Position numbers and translations under genes: made by a program. DNA of 64,000 nucleotides from positions 302,413 to 366,412 of the forward strand of contig JALGPX010000014.1 in assembly GCA_023515795.1 (NCBI GenBank), written 5' to 3'. The first letter of the stretch is position 1; each line of letters opens with the position of its first letter. The stretch comes from Amoeboaphelidium occidentale. Lineage: Eukaryota > Aphelidiomycota > Aphelidea. Shown here piece after piece: positions 1 to 10,937 of the stretch. The notes beneath the pieces are model-generated. The model did not search any database. It was not told where the DNA came from and worked only from the letters and a program-made list of their open reading frames with translations.

Positions 1-496
1 CAGAAGCCTTTAACATTTCCAGCTCCAACAGAAGCTCTTTAATAGTCTGTTCGCGTTGCTGTAACTTATTCCACAGCTTTTCAACAACACTTCGCGTCCT
101 TCTAATTAAGCTTAGTGATACAGCCTTAATCCACTCGTCGTAAACATTCTGATCTAGGCACGCTAACACATAATCGACTTCTCCAAACTGATTTACGAGC
201 TGAAATTCATAGTAACCATTTAAAGCATTGTAATTGCTGCCTTCTACGCGGTATCCTTCAAGTAGTATAAAATGTTCAAGCTTTTGTCCAATAAACAGAA
301 AGAGCATATTTCCTTTCAGTATCGCCACGTACTCTTGCAAACTTCCAGGGCTCTCATTGGACTCGCTTCTACGCTCTATAAGACATAAGACATCTTTCTT
401 TTCCACGTGTTCCTCTGACGAGCCAAACGCAGCAATCGCCGCAACGTTGGATCGCATTAGCAAAAGCGAAAAACCAGCTGACTGAAGGCTCAGCAT
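1..496 (-). CDS. PH-domain protein, N-terminal part (cut by window edge)
   Basis: The frame is open from the left edge to an ATG at 494-496, with an in-frame TAG upstream of that ATG, so the start is well placed; the C-terminus lies outside the window. About 165 residues are visible. Residues ~45-130 look like a pleckstrin-homology fold: alternating hydrophobic strands (YVAILKGNMLFLFIG, then YYEFQLVNQFGEVDYVLACL) followed by the hallmark C-terminal helix Trp in YDEWIKAVSLSL. A charged helix that looks like the beginning of a coiled coil follows (LWNKLQQREQTIKELLLELE). PH domains usually bind phosphoinositides or proteins at membranes; the full architecture and thus the family cannot be told. 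It is divergent from the membrane-protein gene starting at 741. Confidence 0.7.
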   Translation of the reverse strand, partial: MLSLQSAGFSLLLMRSNVAAIAAFGSSEEHVEKKDVLCLIERRSESNESPGSLQEYVAILKGNMLFLFIGQKLEHFILLEGYRVEGSNYNALNGYYEFQLVNQFGEVDYVLACLDQNVYDEWIKAVSLSLIRRTRSVVEKLWNKLQQREQTIKELLLELEMLKAS

Positions 497-740
497 GATG
501 CACACTGAGCCGAACCGTGTAAGAAGCCTGGGAAATGGAAAATTGGTCCTGTTGAGCTACGTTTCGTTGTCCTGTTAATTCTGCGGAGATGCCTTGTAGT
601 GTTCTACATGATCGCATTTGCTTCAGGCATTATAAGACCATTATCAGACCGCTATGATACTAAATAGTTTCGAGATACTAAGTAGCCTCGAAGCTACCAA
701 AATGTCGCTTCATCCCTGTGGTTTTCTTGTTGCGCACGAT

Positions 741-2258
741 ATGAAACAAGTTTTGTTGCTTGCTCTTGCAGTCGTATTTCTAGCTGGCAGCTCCCAGCAG
801 TACAACCTTGTGGATAAAATGAACTCTGCTTACGATGACATCATCAAGAAGATTATAAATTACGATCATTTACTAAAGAGCACCTCACCAAAGAAGGTCA
901 AGCTTCATGCAAACCAAATCCAACAACAGCTGAGGCAACAGCAGAAGACGAATACACTGAAACCATCGCAATTTGATAGTCGATTTATTGAAGCATTCTT
1001 TTCTAATTACGCATTCAACTCTGATGGCAGCAGGTCTGCTTTGGCGTCTGAAGATTCAATGCTGTGGAGAGACTTTGTCCCACAAATTCTTAATAATCGA
1101 GACTTGCTTCATTCGCTGCCGGAGAATTACATTTCTGCATTGGCTGAAGTTCTTTCCGTGGATGACGCTCCTTTGAATTCTTTGCAGAAGAGGAGCGCAT
1201 TGGCAGCATTTAATGAAACTGGCCCCACGATTGAACTTCCTCAAACACAAACTTCAGCGAACTGTTCAAACGTCGGCTATGAACGAAGAGTTGTAGAAGA
1301 AGCGTATAATTGCAGTGGGACTATTGTCAGCAAACAGAAATTCAAAGAGTCTCCTGAATATTACACTTGTGATCAATGCAGTGCTCCAGGTGGAACATCT
1401 TCTCCTCTTCCAGAACCTACCAGTATACCCGTAGACGAGGGAGTAAATGCAACCTGTCTGGCTACTTGTTGTACTGAAACTGCTCCTATTGAAGTGAGTG
1501 TTTGTGAATGTCCTGCTGATCGTTCTGGATCATCTTGTCAAACAGCGGCTCGTTTGGATTGCACCGTTGCAATTGAACCAAAGTACGACTGTGACTCATC
1601 TGTGGTATTGTCTTATGAAGATGCTAAAGAATGTCCCGTGTTCGATCGAAACACAGACAAGTTTATTCGGACTTATGGAATCAAGTGTAAATCCAGCCAG
1701 GCAGATTTAGGTCCATTGGGAAACTTCACTTATGTTTACAATTCATCTGATGTAAATTTTAAGATTGACAATCTTAGTCTAATTTATTAGCTCGTACTCA
1801 CTACTATTCCAAACTTGTTCCTCTTTGTGCATCTGGCAGACTTTCATCAACTGTGGGACAACATGCAAACTGCGGTGCTAGGACCACTCCAACCAGTACA
1901 CCTCAACGGCTCAAGAACACTTTCGATAATTGCAAACATGACAGAAATTAATAGCCTTCGTGTGCCTTTCAAAATCGATTACACAGTCGGGAGTAGAATG
2001 TATTTTGAATCATGGATATTTGCTGCACCGACACAAGAACCTTCAAACCCTGTTATAGAATTTGTTAGGATCCCAACCAAGAATGTCTTTCTGAATTTAA
2101 CTCCAGAGCAGAATAATTCATGGATGCCTCAGAGTTGGTCTGCTGGCGTATGGTTTGCAATCGCTCTATCCATTGTTTTCGTTGTAATTGTGGTTCCTGT
2201 CACTATTTGGTACTTTTGGGTATGGAAACCAAATTCTTTGAAGTCAAAAATTGAATAA
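741..2258 (+). CDS. Orphan type I membrane protein with Cys-rich ectodomain
   Basis: Exons 741-1751 and 1791-2258, 492 residues. The intron (1752-1790, 39 nt, GT..TTATTAG with a TCTAAT branch-like site) is a multiple of three and carries an in-frame TAG, so the two halves are one frame. I chose ATG 741 because it opens directly into a signal peptide (KQVLLLALAVVFLAG); ATGs at 654 and 702 are in frame upstream. The ectodomain has a helical N-terminal third, then a stretch with many paired cysteines around residues 185-310 and several N-glycosylation sequons. Near the C-terminus is one strong transmembrane segment (WFAIALSIVFVVIVVPVTIWYF) and a short basic tail. I do not recognise the family. 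A surface receptor, adhesin or wall-associated protein is possible. AATAAA at 2254-2259 overlaps the stop codon. Confidence 0.7.
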
Positions 2259-2293
2259 ATATCAATATGCATGGGTATTAATTTTTCCAAAGA

Positions 2294-3058
2294 ATGTTGC
2301 TTCAAAGCGAACTATCAACATCGCAAGACAAAACACCCGTCGTAAGCCCAGATAATGACTTTGCTCTTGCTAAAACATTCATTTCACTTATTCCTAAATT
2401 CGCATTACGGGAAAATCTATTAGAGTGCAGACTTCTGGGTTATGCTGCGATTGAATTTAAGTTGAAACAGGGTCATGCTATTCCGCTACTCACCGAAGAG
2501 GAGACATACCTGACTTGCGATATTCTGCTATCCAAAGAAAAAGGCTCAGAAAAGTTATGCCTGAGATTATTTGAATTGATTTACGAAGTTCAGTGGGACC
2601 ATATTGAACTGCTTGAGAACATGAAAATGATCATTAGCATGGAACACTTTGATATTTATTTGACTTCAGTGGAATGGACTGTAGACTCTAAAGAATTGGA
2701 ATCTGTACTGTCAAGGCTCGTTAGCGACAATTCCAAAGTAGAAGATGATAACATCATTCGGTATAATTTGGACGTGTTGCAACAATATGATCACTTCCTT
2801 CAAGATGTGCCATGGGATGAAGGCAACGAAGTAAATGACTTTATAAAAACATTCCTTGCAAGCCTGATACCTCAAAACAAAGTCTCAGACAAGGACTGGC
2901 TATCTGTTTTCCAGTCGCGCAAGGCAGAGCTTGACGCTGAAAGCAAAGCGCTATTGGGAAATTCGACAATGACGGATGGATCATCGACAGAAGAGGCATT
3001 AGACGCTCTTCTGGACCAAATGAAGGAACTCTACGATGACTTTCTCTGTCTAATTTGA
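2294..3058 (+). CDS. Hypothetical protein, mainly helical, acidic
   Basis: A single exon of 254 residues starting at an ATG only 35 nt after the preceding stop. The sequence is rich in Leu, Glu and Asp with long predicted helices, has no signal peptide or transmembrane segment, and shows no motif I can name. The C-terminal ~25 residues (EEALDALLDQMKELYDDFL) look like an amphipathic helix. Codon use resembles its neighbours and the frame is uninterrupted, so it is probably a real cytosolic or nuclear protein. It could be a small subunit of a complex, but nothing in the context says which: ELP1 follows on the same strand after 47 nt, and close same-strand spacing is common across this window. 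Confidence 0.6.
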   Translation: MLLQSELSTSQDKTPVVSPDNDFALAKTFISLIPKFALRENLLECRLLGYAAIEFKLKQGHAIPLLTEEETYLTCDILLSKEKGSEKLCLRLFELIYEVQWDHIELLENMKMIISMEHFDIYLTSVEWTVDSKELESVLSRLVSDNSKVEDDNIIRYNLDVLQQYDHFLQDVPWDEGNEVNDFIKTFLASLIPQNKVSDKDWLSVFQSRKAELDAESKALLGNSTMTDGSSTEEALDALLDQMKELYDDFLCLI

Positions 3059-3105
3059 ATAGAAACCCAATGATCAAATAGCAATTTTCGTTTTTCTATA
3101 CTCAA

Positions 3106-6100
3106 ATGGATAATCTGCTGATAACAAAACACGCCATTTACGAATCCTTCCTAAAGAATGCCAAAGTGGCTGTTGATACTCTGGCAGACACGAAATTCGC
3201 GTGTGTCTTGAATGATAATGCTTTGCATGTATCCGCGTCCAAGCCTGGACAAAATCCAATCGATTATTGCTTTGAACTGCCTGAACACGAAGGGGACACG
3301 GAAGAGCTTTTGGTTTTGAAATATTTTGCTGAAGTTGACGCCATCGTGGCAGTGACCAGTTGGAGAATATTCACGGCAAAGATCGGAAGCCAAACTGCAA
3401 CTGTGATCGCAGACTTGTCGTCGAGATTAGTCGCGGCAGAGTTCTCGCCAGATGAAGAATTGTTGGCCTTAGTTTCTTCTGAGCGAACATTTCTTCTGTT
3501 GGTATTAGCTTCCGGTGATGATGATATGGAATGTGATTTGTTGAAGGAAGTTTACTTGGATGATTTAGAACACGGCCATGGCTTGGTCTCCGTTGGTTGG
3601 GGTACAGAAGAAACGCAATTCAAGGGCGCTGGTATGAAGGCTATCGAGAGATCTCAAGCTGTTTCTGCGGCAGTGTCCTCTTTGGAAGAGAAGGAGTTGG
3701 TTGATGAGGATGAGTCTTTTGCTATGATTAAGGCTGGTATTTGCTGGAGACAAGATTCTGATTACTGCTGCGTTTCTTACTGTGATAAGCAGAATGCATG
3801 CAAGCGTTTCTTGAGAGTGTTTGACAAGAATGGCGAGTTGATTTCTACTTCTGAGCCAGATGTAGTTGAAGATCCTTCAGAAGTTGCAATTATTGCATGG
3901 AGGTCTATAAATTTGGTATCAGTTATTTCAAAGAAAGATGTTGCTTTTTATGAGAAGAACGGTTTACGGCACGGTGGTTTCTTGTTGAAGAAAGGACACA
4001 CAACAGAGAAAGTTGTTAACATGGCCTGGAATTACGATTCTTCAATTCTCGCTCTGTGCATGGAAAGAAATGGTGTTATTGAATGTGAGTTATGGACTAA
4101 TGCAAACTATCACTTTTACCGCAAACTAATATTGCCAATGCCATCAGTTTGCAATGTTAGATTTGAAGGCAATAGCATTTATTGTTCTGAATTTTCCGGG
4201 AAGTTGCACGAGTATCTTTTGTCGAAGGAAGTATTCAATTGTTCTCGAGGTGAAGAGAATCAAGCCGTTATCAAAGTTATTGACGGAGAGGAAATTCTTG
4301 TCACAGATTTTGCAAAGTTTGTTATGCCGCCTCCAATGTGCCAGACAAAGGTCAAGTGTAGTGCACAAGCTCTTCATGTGAATGGAGATTTAGCGCTGCT
4401 TAGTGGTGGTACTGTTTGCTCTCTATCTAGAGGGTTTGAAGATTTTCAAACATCCGAAAAGGCCAGACAAGTTGCTCCTGTATGTGCCAATATTGTGGCT
4501 GTTTTGAGCAAAGATGACATGGGAACAGATATTATTTCAATCTACGACACAACAGGCAAGATTTTGAGGCAAATGGAAATAGTAAAAGGCGTTTCAAGGA
4601 TGCTTCAAAACTCCTCCAAGTTGTATTGCTACACTCTCAGCAACGAACTGGTCCAAGTTGATTTCGAAAGTGGAAGAACAGGAACAGTTTTGAGTTTCAC
4701 ACAGAAAATGTCAAAGTTTATCGATATACTTTACTACCAGGACGAGTTGTTCTGTTTCCGCATACTTGCTGACAATTCTTTGGTTGTTAATGATGATCTG
4801 ACTATTTCAAATGCATGCACATCTTTTCTGTTGACTGATTCTAGACTGGTTTATACGACTTCTAATCACGATGTCAACTTTGTTCTATTCTCTTCATTAC
4901 AGAGTGTAAGAGACGATCCTAGTTTATTTACGAAGTTTGTCTACAAGCGTGCAGTCGAAAGAGGTTCTGTAATAGTTACGGCTGCAACAAAGAAAATGAA
5001 GATGATCTTTCAGCTTCCTCGTGGAAATCTGGAGTGCGTTGCACCACGTCCTTTCGTTATTGATTTCATTGTAGAGAGCATTTTAGAGAAGAAGGCATAC
5101 AAGGCTGCATTCACTGCTGCGCGTAAACACAGAATTGATCTGAACTTGGTGGTTGATTTAAATCCTAGCGATTTTATTGAAAACCTGTCCGAGCTACTGC
5201 ATAGTATTAGTGTTGATGACGCAAACTTGCTTGTTTCATCACTAAGAGATGTCAATGTTATCGAAGAAAAATTCAAGGCCTTGTTTGCTGGATCATCTTT
5301 ATTGAACAATGCTTCTTTTGACTTTACTTCAAAGGTTAACTTTGTTTGCGAGGCGATAAGAAATGCCCTATCTAATGAATATTATCAGGATGCAGAGAAG
5401 AAGGAACAGTTCTTGACAATTTTAACTACTTACTTATGCCAGAGCCCTCCAAAGACTGAAGAAATGATGTCGTACCTCTCTGCCACAGTGAAGAGAACGA
5501 AAAAATCAGGTATACTTGACGAGGGACTCAAGTATGTTAGAAGTTTTATGAATTTAGAATCTCTTTTTGAGATATCTTTGGGTCTTTATGATTTCGAGTT
5601 GGCTGTGTCTGTTGCCCAGCATGCTAACATGGACCCACGTGAATATGCTCCTATCGTAGAGTCTTTCAATGCAGAACCGAATGTGTTTTACCAAAAATAC
5701 TTGGTTGATAATCACTTGCGTCGCTTTGACAAGGCTTTTGAGAACTTGGTCTGCGGTGCGTTTTACAAACAAGCTGTTAAATACATGGACGAAAAGAAGC
5801 TGTACAAGAATGGGCTTGTTCAATTCTCAAAATTAGAATTCGGCGACGTGGAAGAATACTTTAATGAGACTGCTAGGTTGTTTGCGGAATATTTGGAAAC
5901 AGAAGGAAAATTATCAGATGCTGCTGGCGCTTATTTGCTGTCCAACGATAGTTCACTAGCAGAGAAAGCTTTTGAGCTTTATGTGTCAGTTGGTGAATAT
6001 GAAAAGGCACAATTGGTTTCTTTGAAGTATCCTGCTTTGAAGCAAAATGTAGAATGGTATATCGAGAATATGCAGAAATTGAGTGATATTCTAGCTGCAA

Positions 6101-6990
6101 ACAGGCAATTTAAGGAAGCAGCTATTGTACGTTTGGAGCTCGTTAATACGTTCAAGTGCGGCGATATTGATGAAGCCATCAGCTTATTTATTGAAGGAAA
6201 GCTTTTCTGTGAAGCTGTCAAAGCTGCCTGCGAAAATGGCGTTCTGCAAATGTATGAGAGTGAATTGAAGGATGAACTAAAGAACGCTTTTGAATCCACC
6301 TTGATTCTCATTGAAGATTATTCGAATACATTCACCGCTAAATGCAAAAGATTAGCAACGATAAGACAAGAGAAGCCAAACATTCTAGTCAATGAGGATG
6401 CTGGTTTGAATGATAAAATGGTTGATATGATTAGCAATGCATCTCATTATACAGGAATGACAGGCGCAACTGGAGCGACAGGAGCGACTGGCTCTTCTAG
6501 ATATTCACAGACCTCAACTAGAACTTTTAAATCCGCAAGGAGCAAACGAAAGTTCGAGAGAAAGAAATACGATGCCCGTGAAGGCGGTTTTTATGAAGAA
6601 CAGGGTCTTGTTAATGAGCTGAAATCGTTTATTACCAAATTTGGTGCTCTTAAGGACCTTGTTGTTTCTCTTACTGAAGCGGTTCCTTTCTTGAATACTT
6701 TTAAAATCATTCAGCTAGCTTCAAAGGTTCAAGAAAGTTACGAGGATCTTGTTGCACTTGCTGTCTCGAAAAGGTCAGAAATATTTGAACCAAAGAATCC
6801 TTCCCTAAATGAACTGCCAGTTGAAAGAAGGTTTCAAATATCAGATTGTCTGCAGAATCCTGATGCGCCTCAGAGTGAAGCTATATCATATCTTCTTCAA
6901 GTGTACATTCCTCTTGAAAAACCAGAGTTCTTTGCTTTCAAGTCTAAGAGTGGCACTAGCACTCTGTGGAAGTCAGAATTATTTCATTAG
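3106..6990 (+). CDS. ELP1: Elongator complex subunit 1 (IKI3/ELP1)
   Basis: An intronless ORF of 1294 residues, close to the usual ~1300 of the family. ELP1 is the scaffold of Elongator, which makes the cm5U/mcm5 modification at wobble uridine of tRNAs. The N-terminal ~700 residues are WD40-like beta-propeller sequence; the VGWGTEETQFKG stretch near residue 165 is typical of IKI3 proteins. The C-terminal half is an alpha-solenoid (TPR-like helices). Near residue 1145 is the basic segment RSKRKFERKKYDAREGG, followed by YEEQGLVNELK, matching the conserved tRNA-binding/dimerisation end of ELP1. Just before it sits a small GATGATGATG tract not expected in the family. Soluble, cytosolic. Identification is firm from the propeller plus the conserved C-terminal block. 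Confidence 0.93.
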   Translation: MDNLLITKHAIYESFLKNAKVAVDTLADTKFACVLNDNALHVSASKPGQNPIDYCFELPEHEGDTEELLVLKYFAEVDAIVAVTSWRIFTAKIGSQTATVIADLSSRLVAAEFSPDEELLALVSSERTFLLLVLASGDDDMECDLLKEVYLDDLEHGHGLVSVGWGTEETQFKGAGMKAIERSQAVSAAVSSLEEKELVDEDESFAMIKAGICWRQDSDYCCVSYCDKQNACKRFLRVFDKNGELISTSEPDVVEDPSEVAIIAWRSINLVSVISKKDVAFYEKNGLRHGGFLLKKGHTTEKVVNMAWNYDSSILALCMERNGVIECELWTNANYHFYRKLILPMPSVCNVRFEGNSIYCSEFSGKLHEYLLSKEVFNCSRGEENQAVIKVIDGEEILVTDFAKFVMPPPMCQTKVKCSAQALHVNGDLALLSGGTVCSLSRGFEDFQTSEKARQVAPVCANIVAVLSKDDMGTDIISIYDTTGKILRQMEIVKGVSRMLQNSSKLYCYTLSNELVQVDFESGRTGTVLSFTQKMSKFIDILYYQDELFCFRILADNSLVVNDDLTISNACTSFLLTDSRLVYTTSNHDVNFVLFSSLQSVRDDPSLFTKFVYKRAVERGSVIVTAATKKMKMIFQLPRGNLECVAPRPFVIDFIVESILEKKAYKAAFTAARKHRIDLNLVVDLNPSDFIENLSELLHSISVDDANLLVSSLRDVNVIEEKFKALFAGSSLLNNASFDFTSKVNFVCEAIRNALSNEYYQDAEKKEQFLTILTTYLCQSPPKTEEMMSYLSATVKRTKKSGILDEGLKYVRSFMNLESLFEISLGLYDFELAVSVAQHANMDPREYAPIVESFNAEPNVFYQKYLVDNHLRRFDKAFENLVCGAFYKQAVKYMDEKKLYKNGLVQFSKLEFGDVEEYFNETARLFAEYLETEGKLSDAAGAYLLSNDSSLAEKAFELYVSVGEYEKAQLVSLKYPALKQNVEWYIENMQKLSDILAANRQFKEAAIVRLELVNTFKCGDIDEAISLFIEGKLFCEAVKAACENGVLQMYESELKDELKNAFESTLILIEDYSNTFTAKCKRLATIRQEKPNILVNEDAGLNDKMVDMISNASHYTGMTGATGATGATGSSRYSQTSTRTFKSARSKRKFERKKYDAREGGFYEEQGLVNELKSFITKFGALKDLVVSLTEAVPFLNTFKIIQLASKVQESYEDLVALAVSKRSEIFEPKNPSLNELPVERRFQISDCLQNPDAPQSEAISYLLQVYIPLEKPEFFAFKSKSGTSTLWKSELFH

Positions 6991-7191
6991 ATTTTTAGTG
7001 AATAATTGATCATGGCGGGCTTTTAGGCAAAAATTACGCAATAAAGAGAATATTGGCTTCACTGAGGAAAGCATTAAACGTCATGGATAATTTAGAACAA
7101 AGCTCGCATGACGAAACGCTAAAAAATGAATTTCGCATAGCACTTTCTAATCCGACACATAGATTGTTCTATTAAGCGCATATGTTATGTC

Positions 7192-10100
7192 TCAGGACCA
7201 CGGAGTTGTTTTTGTCATAATCTCATACATAACACAGGACAACGAGTAAATATCGAACTTTTTGAAATCAATCCCAGCATAATTCTTTGATCTAAAACTT
7301 CTGTAAGCTTCAGGGGCCGCATATTGTGCTGACAGTCCACGCAAATTGATGAACTGGAACATCTTTGATGCAAGAATTCTATCAGACAGAATTTGAGTGA
7401 TTCCAAAATCAGTCAGGTAACTGGAAGGCCTACCATTGTTATCTTGAACAAGGATATTCTGTGGTTTGATATCGCAATGTGCTAAATAGTGGGAATGCAT
7501 AATATTCAATGCTGTCGCAAGTTCAGCAATTAATCTCAGAATGGCGGCATCTTTGCATTGTCTCTTGCGTAACCATTCGTAAAGCGAACCATCCGGATAA
7601 TATTTCAAAATGATAGACAAAGGCTTTTCCGTATAGCCAATAATCTCACAGAAGTGGGGGAAAGTCGACAGCATAATCATTATTCCAACTTCTTGATAGA
7701 AAGCTTCTTCCATAGCCGAGTTTGTGATTGTAACGACCTTCTGTATAACAAATTCAGCAACTTTCTTTCGTAACGCCGAATCCATCACTTTTGCTAGGAA
7801 TACTTCACCACCGCCACCAGATGCGACCTTTTTTACCCTGGCAAAAGCCGAGTGTTCAATTAGGTATGTAGCGTGTTTAGAGATGCCAATGACAGAGTTG
7901 ATAACGGTCTGTAAGTCTGTGACAGTAAAATCGGATTTTTCAACGGTATTTTCAGTGACTGTGGAATGTATAATCTTTCCCTGTTGCTTCTTAATCCTTG
8001 CCATGTAGGCACCTATGATTGCAACGGCAAATATTGCCGCAACAACGCCTATAATCAGCGAGATTGATCCTTCAAACTTCCAACTGTCGGTTAAGGAAGC
8101 TCTGACAGCCCTTTTCTGTCTAGTTCTCGCTTTTTTTGTTTCAATTAGAGCCGTAGAATGGGAGCCATAGCGCACAGGAAGGACTGGATCAAACAGCAAG
8201 ACAGAGCGATCCTCACTGCCTGCAATCACCGAGGAATTATGGCATAAAACAGCGGAAACGGACTTTGAGAAACCAGAGTATAAATCTTCATGTTTCTTAG
8301 TTACAGTATTCCAACGGCGAACGGCCCCTTCAGATCCACCGGAGAACAATGTATCGAAACAGAAAGCCAATGAAGTAACCGGGCCTAAATGTCCAGGTGA
8401 ACTCGAAGACGTCCTTTTGTACCTGAACTTTGGAGACATTTCTTCTAAAGACCATTCGATTATACTCTTATCATCTGAGGCAGAAAAGAGACTGCCGCCG
8501 TTAACAAGAAGATCATTAACTTGACCAACATGCCCTTTTAACTCAGATAGCTTTTCTTGGGTTTCAATTCTGAGTGAATAAATAACTCCTGATCTAGAGC
8601 CTGCATAAATCAATGCGTCTGTCGCAGCAACGCATACCAAGGGTGTCTGGAAATCAATAGTGATGGATGATTTTGTAGAATCTTTTCTGTCTTTAAGCAC
8701 GACCTTGTCATCATCAGAAATAATAACGAAATTGAAGTTATTAATTGCAAGATCCTTGAGTGGTAGAGACTTCGAGTTGTACACATCAATTGATTCGTTT
8801 TCTTCTGCAAGCGAAGATTGTAAAATAAGTCCATCAAGGCCCGAAGAATAAAGCGTGCCGTCAATGGCTGACAACGAGGTAACCGTTTTATCGTGATAGC
8901 TAAAGATTTTCATTAAAAACGCATTCTCAACGTCATATGATATAATTGATCCGCTTTTCAAACCAACAAATAACAAATTATTTTCAGCAGCAAGCGCGGT
9001 GACAGACGCATTCCTGTTTTCAAACGAGAATGCCACCTTTCGGGTTGCCATATTCCATTTTTTGATTGTTCCGTCAAATCCTGTGGAGTACAAAATATTT
9101 GATTCATCAAAGCAAAGAGAAAATACAACATCGTTGTGTCCTTGAAACAATTCGATAACCTGAAGCGAGTAAGAATCCCTCACTCTGATAATTCCATCTG
9201 CGTGGCTAGTGTAAATCCTCATTCCCCGAGAAATCATGTTACCGCATGCAATTGTCTCTACAAATTAGACAGAATTAGTATGATTTTACCGTCGATATTC
9301 GCCAAGACTTCACCACTCAGACTTGAAAGCCTCACTAACCCATCGGCTGTGCATGCTGCAATAGACTCTTCTGCGATCGAGATAACGAGAACACTTGCGA
9401 GTGCTATGAATTAAACTTCCGAAAGTAGGATTACCATTGAAAGTCTGAACAGTTTCAAGAGACTCGATATTCCATGCACGAATAGAAAAATCTGACGAAC
9501 CAGAATACAAAAAGCTTGAATATCGCTGAATAGATTCCACAATAGTAGTGTGTCCTTCAAATAATCCCAATTGAGACCCGGATGAAATGTTCCAGTGGTA
9601 AATAGAAGTACCAATTGGGACTGCATACACATTGTTCTGATCAACAGCAATTGAGATAATCGCCCTATTCGAACCTAAAATTTTAATTAATTACAGTAAG
9701 AGAATGTTACCAGTGAATGTTTTTGCAAGGGCCATGAGGGCGAGATCCCATTGCCTCACAGTTCTATCAGAACTCCCGGAGTATAAGTAGTTCTCGCTCG
9801 ATACTAAGCAATTAATCGAGACTGAGTTAGCGGCGAGAGCGGCGAATGGCTCTGTGCTATCAACAGTTGCATCCCATGCAGTTATCATGTCATCTTCTCC
9901 TCCGCTTATGATCAAATTCCTCCATGCAACAACAGCTCTGAGTTTAATGCTTCGACCATAGTATGAAAACAAATATGTTCCATTACGTGTATCCCATCGT
10001 AGAACACTGCCGTCAAGCGATCCGGTGTAAAGTGTTTCCTGTCCATAACCCATGCACATAATGGTACCGCCCTGGAAAGCAGGAAATTTAGCTAGAATTG

Positions 10101-10937
10101 CCCCGTCAGTCAAATTCCATTTTATGACTTCTTTTTCTGCGCCAGCCGAGTATAGATAACTGTCAAAACCCGCCACTACATAAACTCGATTCGAATGCCC
10201 TGTAAAGGAACGCTCCAAATCACCGGTCATAACATCCCAAGATAATACAGTTGTATCAGCAGAGGCAGAAAATAATACACCTTGGGACAAATAGATTGAA
10301 AAAACTGCCGCAGAGTGTCCCACGAAGCCAACAACTCGGTTACCGGTTTCGACAGATATTTTTTCAACGTATGGAGGCGATTCTGCTGCAACATAGAGGT
10401 GATCTCCATCTGCGATTATACTGAACACAAATCCACCAAACCCTACCAAAATTAGAAAGCTGTTTCAAGGTGAACATAACCTAATGTTTTGACAATTCTT
10501 CCAGAATTCAAATCCAATTCTCTAACTTTCGTATCACCGCCACCGCAAAAAACTCGATCATTATCAACTGTAATAGTCTCAATTTGAGCCCCAACAGATC
10601 CGAGCCATATCCTTTTGAGAACTGATCCTGTTTCCAAATCCCAAACTATGATCATATCATCGTAACCAGATGTGATCATTTTTGTATGGTTTGTGACAAG
10701 AAAAGATACCACCTTACTCTTATGGGCTCTGAATGTTCTTTGAACAATTCCTGTTTGGATGTCCTTCTGGATGATGTCGTTAGATGATGTGATCAATATC
10801 GAGTCTTCATAAACAGCCATTGAGCGCACGCTGGAAGCACCATCTTGCAACAAGAAACTTTTTCGGTGCTCTAAAGAAGCAACGGAGAGGCTAAAAGATG
10901 ACAGTGAGAAGAGGTACACTAGAAGGTTTGCAATCAT
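7192..10937 (-). CDS. Receptor-like protein: signal peptide, WD40 ectodomain, one TM, kinase domain
   Basis: Five exons: 10481-10937, 9711-10442, 9435-9674, 9290-9403, 7192-9257 (introns 38, 36, 31 and 32 nt). They total 1203 codons and keep frame at every join. A signal peptide (LLVYLFSLSSFSLSVAS) begins at ATG 10937. Residues ~25-900 consist of WD40-type repeats (IIVWDLETG, VLSWDVMTG, VIKWNLTDG, VLRWDTRNG, VRQWDLAL, IRAWNIES, IKKWNMAT, IIEWSLEE, VRRWNTVTK). A transmembrane helix (ISLIIGVVAAIFAVAIIGAYM) at ~911-932 is followed by basic residues. A protein kinase domain begins near 985: Gly-rich loop GGGGEV, HCDIKPQN catalytic loop, DFG, and an APE-like AAPEA. The ORF ends just after the helix-F region (MYEIMTKTTPWS), so the last ~80 residues of a kinase C-lobe are absent. 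Orientation predicts an extracellular or lumenal propeller and a cytosolic kinase. I know of no standard eukaryotic family with this order. Confidence 0.85.
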
